This document shows, in pieces, positions 12,048 through 15,937 of a DNA stretch of 15,937 nt. The notes under the pieces were generated by a model, which was not told where the DNA came from, made no database searches, and saw only the letters and a program-made list of their open reading frames with translations. How positions within the stretch are numbered: the first letter of the stretch is position 1; each line of letters opens with the position of its first letter. The stretch is from JACDAN01 sp036380355 (GTDB taxonomy: Bacteria > Actinomycetota > Thermoleophilia > Gaiellales > Gaiellaceae), in NCBI GenBank assembly GCA_036380355.1, contig DASVEW010000046.1, positions 1 through 15,937 on the forward strand, written 5' to 3'. Made by a program: the position numbers and the translations under genes.

Positions 12048-12971
12048 ATGGCCGAACGGATCCGGGTCGGCACGTGCTCGTGGGCCGACGAGGCGCTCTC
12101 GAAATACTTCTATCCCCCGGGACTGCCTCCGGGCGAGCGGCTCCCGTACTACGCCGAGCACTTCGACACCGTCGAGGTCGACTCGACGTACTACCGCCTG
12201 CCGGTCGAGGAGATGATCGCCCGCTGGGCAGAGCGGACGCCCGACGACTTCGTCATGCACGTCAAGGCTTTCGGCGTGATGACGCGCCACCCGGTGAAGA
12301 AGGACCAGCTCCCGACCGACCTGCGCGAGGCGGCGCCCCTCGACGAGCGCGGCCGCATCGACCGGCCGCCGCGTGAGTTCCGCGCGGAGATCTTCAGGCG
12401 CTTCCGCGAGGCGCTCGAGCCGCTGCGCTCGGCGGGAAAGCTCGGCGGCACGCTGTTCCAGTTCCCGCCGTACGTGGTCTACAAGGACCTGTCGCTCGAC
12501 TACCTCGCCTGGGCGAGGGAACAGATGGGCGAGGACGAGATGCTCGTCGAGTTCCGCCACTCGAGCTGGTACGAGGAGGACGTGCGGGAGCACGTGCTCT
12601 CGTTCCTCGAGGAGCACGGGATGTCCCTCGTCGTCGTCGATGCGCCGAAGGTGGAGGCGAAGAACGTGCCCCGGACCTTGCTGGCGCTGACGTCGCCGAA
12701 GCTCTACGTCCGCTTTCATGGGCGGAACGCCGAGACGTGGAACGTCCGGGGCAAGAGCGCGGCGGAGCGCTTCGACTACCTGTACTCGGAAGACGAGCTC
12801 CGCGAGTGGGTGGAGCCGGTCAAGGAGCTCGCGGCGCGGGCAGAGAACGCCTACGCGGTCTTCAACAACAACAACCGCGCCCCAGGGCCCGACGGCGGCT
12901 GGGTGGCGCAGGCCGCCACGAACGCGCAGCAGTTCAAGCAGCTTCTCCAGGAAGCCGGCGTACCGGCGTAG
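12048..12971 (+). CDS. DUF72 (YecE-like) TIM-barrel protein
   Basis: A 307-residue cytoplasmic protein of the DUF72/YecE family, whose biochemical function remains unsettled. Typical segments are seen in order: IRVGTCSWAD at 5-14, YYAEHFDTVEVDSTYYRLP at 34-52, FVMHVKAFGVMTRHP near 68-82, GGTLFQFPPYV near 133-143, LVEFRHSSWYEE, LYVRFHGRN and the closing AYAVFNNNN. The length is slightly above the family norm. The ATG at 12048 fits the family N-terminus, and the likely promoter places transcription start at or next to this ATG. It is alone on its strand. Its TAG stop abuts the stop codon of the convergent hydrolase gene with no base between. Confidence 0.93.
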   Translation: MAERIRVGTCSWADEALSKYFYPPGLPPGERLPYYAEHFDTVEVDSTYYRLPVEEMIARWAERTPDDFVMHVKAFGVMTRHPVKKDQLPTDLREAAPLDERGRIDRPPREFRAEIFRRFREALEPLRSAGKLGGTLFQFPPYVVYKDLSLDYLAWAREQMGEDEMLVEFRHSSWYEEDVREHVLSFLEEHGMSLVVVDAPKVEAKNVPRTLLALTSPKLYVRFHGRNAETWNVRGKSAAERFDYLYSEDELREWVEPVKELAARAENAYAVFNNNNRAPGPDGGWVAQAATNAQQFKQLLQEAGVPA

Positions 12972-13613
12972 CTAGACCGTCCGGAGGAACTCGCCCAGCA
13001 GCTCGTTGAAGCGGTTCCGCCGCTCGACGTTCGTGAAGTGGCCCGCGCCCTCGAGGATTTCGAGCCGGCCGTTGGGCGCCGACGCGACGATCTCCTGAGC
13101 CTCGTCGACGGGCAGGAAGGGGTCCTCGCTGCCGACGACGACCCAGAGCGGGCCCTCCAAGCGGCGCACGAGATCGGTCGAGTCGCGCCGGTCGCGCAGT
13201 GCCTCGGTCGCGCGGATCAGCTCCTCGACGGTGCGCTCGGGCGGCGGCGGCGCCGGAGCGGTGGGCGCCCAGGCGTCGATCCCCTGCTCGCGAAGCGTTT
13301 CGATGCCGGCGTTCCTTGCCGCTTGCCTCGCGGCGTCGTCGGCACCGGCGCGCGCACCGGCGAGGAGGAGCCCGCGGGCCTGCTCGGGCGCCAGCCGCGC
13401 CAGCGCCAGCGCGACATAGCCGCCCATCGAGGCGCCGACGGCGGCGAAGTCGTCGTCGAGCCCGTCCCGGATCTGCTCGGCCCAGCCGTCGATCGAGCTC
13501 CCCTCGAGCTCGTAGAGGTTGGGGGCGATCACGTCGTGCCCTTCGAGCGCTTCACGCTGCGGCGCCCACATCTCGGGCCCGAGCGGGAAGGCGTGGAGGA
13601 GGACGACCTTCAT
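12972..13613 (-). CDS. Small alpha/beta hydrolase
   Basis: A 213-residue cytoplasmic alpha/beta-hydrolase, short for the family and with a reduced lid. Motifs are LLHAFPLGPEMW at 5-16 (oxyanion region, HAFP in place of the usual HGxP), nucleophile elbow GASMGG with S62, acid D164 in GSEDPFLP and base H192 in GAGHFTN. These make it a likely active esterase, lactonase or related enzyme; the substrate cannot be told. A Pro-rich APTAPAPPPP stretch at 116-125 lies in the lid region. The ATG at 13613-13611 overlaps the stop codon of the upstream unknown gene as ATGA, so it is the third gene of a coupled operon headed by the AlkA-like glycosylase. No signal peptide is present. Confidence 0.9.
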   Translation of the reverse strand: MKVVLLHAFPLGPEMWAPQREALEGHDVIAPNLYELEGSSIDGWAEQIRDGLDDDFAAVGASMGGYVALALARLAPEQARGLLLAGARAGADDAARQAARNAGIETLREQGIDAWAPTAPAPPPPERTVEELIRATEALRDRRDSTDLVRRLEGPLWVVVGSEDPFLPVDEAQEIVASAPNGRLEILEGAGHFTNVERRNRFNELLGEFLRTV

Positions 13614-14350
13614 TCGTGCTCGACCACGACGGCGCCCTCGATCTCTCTCGCGGTCTCGAACCCGTAGTCGGCACCGTGGAGGCCGAGCACGCCGGCGAGG
13701 TCGCTCAGCAACTCCTCCGCCGGCGGCAGGTCGACCGGCGAGTCCGCCGTCTGGGCGACCCGTCGAATCGCGCCCGGATCGGCTCCGGTCAGCCGCGCGA
13801 CGACCGTCGGATTGGCGCGCATCGCAATCGCGTCGCCGGGCGCGAGCGGGCCGCGGAATTCCGGCACCGACATGTACTCGTCCAGCAGCCGTCCCCGCTC
13901 GAACGCGATGTAGTGGACGGCGAGCCCGTCCTCCACGCCGACCGTGAACGTGACGAAGCCCACGGCGTTCGAGAGCTCGCGCCCGAGGCGCTCCAGCCGG
14001 CGCGGATCGCGGTCCGCGACCTCGTCGTAAACCGCCACCCAGCCGTTCCGCGCCGGCGAGACGGCCGTTTCGCGCGAGCGAAAGACGCGCGGAACGAGCC
14101 GCTCGACGAGCTGGACGACGCCGTTCTGATCGTCGGTCTGCAGGTGCACCGAGCCGAAGGAGGGCGCGAGGACGGCAGCGTCTTCCGTCCTCGGGGCCGC
14201 CGCCGCGACGGCGTGGACGAGTGCGAGCGCGACCGACTCGCGCGGCTCGGTGAGCTCGATGACGACGCCGCCCTCGGCCGCCCGAGCAGTGCCCAGGACG
14301 ACGCCGCCGTCCTCGGCGACGAACCGATCGCCTTCGCGCTTGACGTTCAT
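13610..14350 (-). CDS. Conserved-looking protein of unknown function
   Basis: A 246-residue soluble protein that I do not recognise. It has no signal peptide or membrane helix. Visible features are a beta-rich N-terminus (FVAEDGGVVLGTARAAEGGV), an Ala-rich helix at about 42-60, and a central part containing WVAVYDEVADRDPRRLERLG and FVTFTVGVEDGLAVHYIAFE, then LLDEYMSVPEFRGPLAPGD. The order W-x-V-Y-D-E, Leu-Ser-Asn, hydrophobic strands and D-E-Y-x-S-x-P-x-F suggests an alpha/beta fold with a defined surface groove. The C-terminal 60 residues are helical and acidic. It sits between the AlkA-like gene and the alpha/beta hydrolase and overlaps both by 4 bases (ATGA), so all three are probably made together. 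A role beside DNA repair is possible but not shown. Confidence 0.8.
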   Translation of the reverse strand: MNVKREGDRFVAEDGGVVLGTARAAEGGVVIELTEPRESVALALVHAVAAAAPRTEDAAVLAPSFGSVHLQTDDQNGVVQLVERLVPRVFRSRETAVSPARNGWVAVYDEVADRDPRRLERLGRELSNAVGFVTFTVGVEDGLAVHYIAFERGRLLDEYMSVPEFRGPLAPGDAIAMRANPTVVARLTGADPGAIRRVAQTADSPVDLPPAEELLSDLAGVLGLHGADYGFETAREIEGAVVVEHE

Positions 14351-15165
14351 CCCGGGTTCCGGCTCGCGGCGAGCAGGTAGTGGGCGGTCAGGTTCTGGAA
14401 CGGCTCGAAGCGATCGCCGAGCTCGCGGGTCTCCCGAACGTTCAGCACGCGCCCGTCACCATAGAAGCCCGAGACCGCGTACCGCAGCGCCAGGTCGCCG
14501 GCCGGCCAGGCGCGCGGTCTCGCGAGGTGGCGCGCGAGGAACCAGTCGGCCGTCCATTCGCCGATCCCGGGGAGGCGCACGAGCTCGGTCTTGACCTCTT
14601 GGTCGGGAAGCGCTGCGAGCCGGGCGTAGTCGAGATCGGCGCGGGCGAGCTCGAGGACGTAGCGCGCCTTGCTGCGGGAGAAGCCGAGCGCGGTCAGATC
14701 GTCGGTGCTAGCCCCGGCGACGGCGCCGGCGGTCGGGAACGCGTAGGCGTGCTCGCCCCGGATGCCGAAGCGCTCGACGAAGCGGTTGCGCACGGCAAAC
14801 GCGGCCTTGAGCGAGATCTGCTGCGCCGTGATCGCGCCCACGAGCATCTCGAAGGGGTCGGGCGCAAGCGCGGGTCGCAGTCCTCGGAGCCGTGCGACCT
14901 GAGGGGCGAGGACCGGATCGTCGGGCGTGAAGCCCGCAAGGTCGAACTCGGCGCCGAGAAGCTTGAGGACGACTGCGGCGGTCCCGTCGTCCAGCGGCTC
15001 CACGTCGACGCCGCCGGGCGCCGGCTCGATCCGCACCTCGCGCCCGCCGACCACGCGGTGGAGCCCGCCCTCGCGCCAGAGGGTCGCGAGGTCCGGCCCG
15101 AAGACGCGGAACCTCTCGGTCGTCAGCTCGAAGTCGAACGGCTGGGGCATGGCCAGGAACGCCAC
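14347..15165 (-). CDS. AlkA-like DNA-3-methyladenine glycosylase (HhH-GPD family)
   Basis: A 272-residue base-excision-repair glycosylase resembling AlkA. It should remove alkylated purines from DNA, leaving an abasic site. Residues 1-90 form the AlkA-type N-terminal domain. The HhH-GPD domain follows: DPFEMLVGAITAQQISLKAA at 103-122, GFSRSKARYVLELA at 161-174, the helix-hairpin-helix LVRLPGIGEWTADW at 195-208, and the catalytic Asp D224 in WPAGDLALR. No iron-sulphur cluster cysteines are present, as in AlkA proper. The start is GTG at 15165, with TACGGT six bases upstream and no Shine-Dalgarno site; ATG at 15150 is a less likely alternative. It heads the three-gene operon and diverges from the MBL gene. 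It ends by overlapping the next start as ATGA. Confidence 0.92.
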   Translation of the reverse strand: MAFLAMPQPFDFELTTERFRVFGPDLATLWREGGLHRVVGGREVRIEPAPGGVDVEPLDDGTAAVVLKLLGAEFDLAGFTPDDPVLAPQVARLRGLRPALAPDPFEMLVGAITAQQISLKAAFAVRNRFVERFGIRGEHAYAFPTAGAVAGASTDDLTALGFSRSKARYVLELARADLDYARLAALPDQEVKTELVRLPGIGEWTADWFLARHLARPRAWPAGDLALRYAVSGFYGDGRVLNVRETRELGDRFEPFQNLTAHYLLAASRNPG

Positions 15166-15171
15166 GCCGCA

Positions 15172-15177
15172 ACCGTA
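15172..15177 (-). promoter_or_regulatory. Putative -10 element of the AlkA-like operon (leaderless)
   Basis: TACGGT on the minus strand ends six bases before the GTG at 15165. AACCGT (15171-15176), covering most of this element, is repeated inverted as ACGGTT at 15206-15211 next to the divergent MBL -10 candidate. The pair could be an operator, but is only 6 bp. Confidence 0.4.
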
Positions 15178-15210
15178 CGTTTCAGCCCGCCTCGCGGCAC
15201 CGCCGACGGT

Positions 15211-15216
15211 TAACGT
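15211..15216 (+). promoter_or_regulatory. Putative -10 element of the MBL-fold gene (leaderless)
   Basis: TAACGT ends eight bases before the ATG at 15225, the same hexamer and spacing as at the carboxypeptidase gene. No Shine-Dalgarno site is apparent between it and the start. Confidence 0.35.
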
Positions 15217-15224
15217 GACGACGG

Positions 15225-15869
15225 ATGGACGTGCAGGAGATCGCGCCCCACCTCTGGCACTGGACGGCGCCGCATCCCGAGTGGAAGCCGGAGTACGCCG
15301 AAGGCGGACAGGGCTGGGGCGAGATCGTCTCCTCCTACGCGCTCGTCTCAGACGACGCGCTCGTGCTCATCGACCCGCAGGTGCCGGCCGACGAGGGCGA
15401 CGCCGCGCGCTTCTGGGAGGCGCTCGACCGGGACGTCGAAGGCCACGGCCCGCCGGCGATCCTGATCACCGTCTACTGGCACGCGCGAAGCGCGCAGGAG
15501 ATCGCCGACCGCTATCCAGGCTCGGCGATCTGGGCGCCGGCAGACACGCCCGAAGGGCACGTGCCGTACACGCAGACGTATCGGGCGGGCGACGAGCTCC
15601 CGGCCGGGATCCGCGCGTACGACGTCTCCAGGCTCGGCGAGCTCGTTCTCCACCTCCCGTCGCACAAGGCGCTCGCCTTCGGCGATGTGATCCTCGACGG
15701 CGTCCGGCTCCTGCCTGACAGCTGGCTGCGCAGCGACATGACGAAGCCGGACGTGGCCGAGGCCCTCCGCCCGCTGCTCGACGAGGAGATCGACCTGCTG
15801 CTCCTCACGCACGGCAGTCCCGTCGCCGACGGCGCACGGGCCAAGCTCGAACGCGCGCTAGAAGTGTGA
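15225..15869 (+). CDS. Metallo-beta-lactamase-fold protein with degenerate metal site
   Basis: A 214-residue cytoplasmic protein with the MBL strand order: SSYALVSDDALVLIDPQVP (36-54), a helix, ILITVYWHARSAQEIADRYPG (79-99), AIWAP, then LVLHLPSHKALAFGDVIL (140-157) and LLLLTHGSPV (191-200). The first metal motif HxHxDH is missing: the loop reads TVYWHARS, with only H86 displaced by one position. Later ligands are retained in form, with H147 in PSH, D154 in FGD and H196 in THG. It may therefore bind one metal, none, or have changed function. The ATG at 15225 gives the typical opening (QEIAPHLWHWTAP). It diverges from the AlkA-like operon across 59 bases, and its end overlaps the convergent gene at the right edge by 12 bases. 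Confidence 0.85.
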   Translation: MDVQEIAPHLWHWTAPHPEWKPEYAEGGQGWGEIVSSYALVSDDALVLIDPQVPADEGDAARFWEALDRDVEGHGPPAILITVYWHARSAQEIADRYPGSAIWAPADTPEGHVPYTQTYRAGDELPAGIRAYDVSRLGELVLHLPSHKALAFGDVILDGVRLLPDSWLRSDMTKPDVAEALRPLLDEEIDLLLLTHGSPVADGARAKLERALEV

Positions 15870-15937
15870 GGTCGCGCCCGCCGGGTCGGCGTCGTACGTC
15901 GCCGGCGCGCCGTCCTCCGTGTACCAGGAGTAGGCGT
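15858..15937 (-). CDS. C-terminal end of an unidentified protein
   Basis: Only the last 25 residues and a TAG stop (15860-15858) are inside the window; the gene continues past the right edge. The tail reads AYSWYTEDGAPATYDADPAG followed by ATSHF, acidic and aromatic, with all third positions but one being G or C. I do not recognise the family. Its stop codon lies inside the last codons of the MBL gene, so the two genes overlap tail to tail by 12 bases. Confidence 0.6.
   Translation of the reverse strand, partial: AYSWYTEDGAPATYDADPAGATSHF

Noticed and set aside
1..15937. CRISPR array, tRNA or rRNA gene, insertion sequence or attachment site
   Set aside because: No regularly spaced repeats, no cloverleaf with conserved T-arm, no transposase or integrase motifs, and no direct repeats flanking a gene block were found by eye.

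Overview
The window is chromosomal, very GC-rich, and densely coded (21 protein genes, two cut by the window edges; no gene-free stretch exceeds 160 bases). Codons end almost always in G or C and starts are often GTG or TTG. A type-2 orotidine decarboxylase, a murI-rph-rdgB cluster and many apparently leaderless genes point to Actinomycetota. My best guess is class Thermoleophilia (Gaiellales or Solirubrobacterales type); this is inferred from style and gene content, not from a marker gene. No RNA gene, insertion sequence, phage or CRISPR was seen.

Layout. 1-249 (-): start of a PfkB-family sugar kinase. 289-372: elaborate nested inverted repeat. 410-1525 (-): exported D-Ala-D-Ala carboxypeptidase. 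1598-2823 (-): pyrF followed by a membrane-anchored LysM protein, overlapping by 7 bases. 2906-3190 (-): HU-type DNA-binding protein with its own promoter and Shine-Dalgarno site. 3285-4349 (-): overlapping Roadblock/LC7-like protein, small membrane protein and pyrE. 4370-5188 (+): YihY/BrkB membrane protein, only 20 bases from the divergent Roadblock gene. 5306-8129 (-): murI-rph-mgtC-rdgB operon. 8175-10807 (+): exported alpha/beta hydrolase with C-terminal beta domain, overlapping an ABC-type substrate-binding protein that has no transporter beside it. 10901-11992 (+): exported protein of unknown function. 12048-12971 (+): DUF72/YecE protein, meeting 12972-15165 (-), an operon of AlkA-like glycosylase, unknown protein and small alpha/beta hydrolase. 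15225-15869 (+): metallo-beta-lactamase-fold protein with a degenerate first metal motif. 15858-15937 (-): C-terminus of an unidentified protein.

How it fits together. Most of the window is housekeeping: pyrimidine synthesis (pyrE, pyrF), nucleoid structure (HU), cell wall (MurI, carboxypeptidase, LysM), RNA 3'-end processing (Rph), nucleotide-pool cleaning (RdgB) and base-excision repair (AlkA-like). The accessory part is the secreted hydrolase, binding protein and unknown exported protein at 8.2-12.0 kb.

The strongest cross-cutting signal is architectural. Nearly every gene that begins a transcription unit has a -10-like hexamer ending 6 or 8 bases before its start codon and no Shine-Dalgarno site, as expected for leaderless mRNAs. 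HU and the exported protein at 10901 have clear Shine-Dalgarno sites instead. No clear new defence or biosynthetic system was found; the most unusual items are the nested repeat at 289-372, the face-to-face leaderless promoters, the Roadblock/small-membrane/pyrE unit, the orphan hydrolase/binding-protein pair and the degenerate MBL protein.
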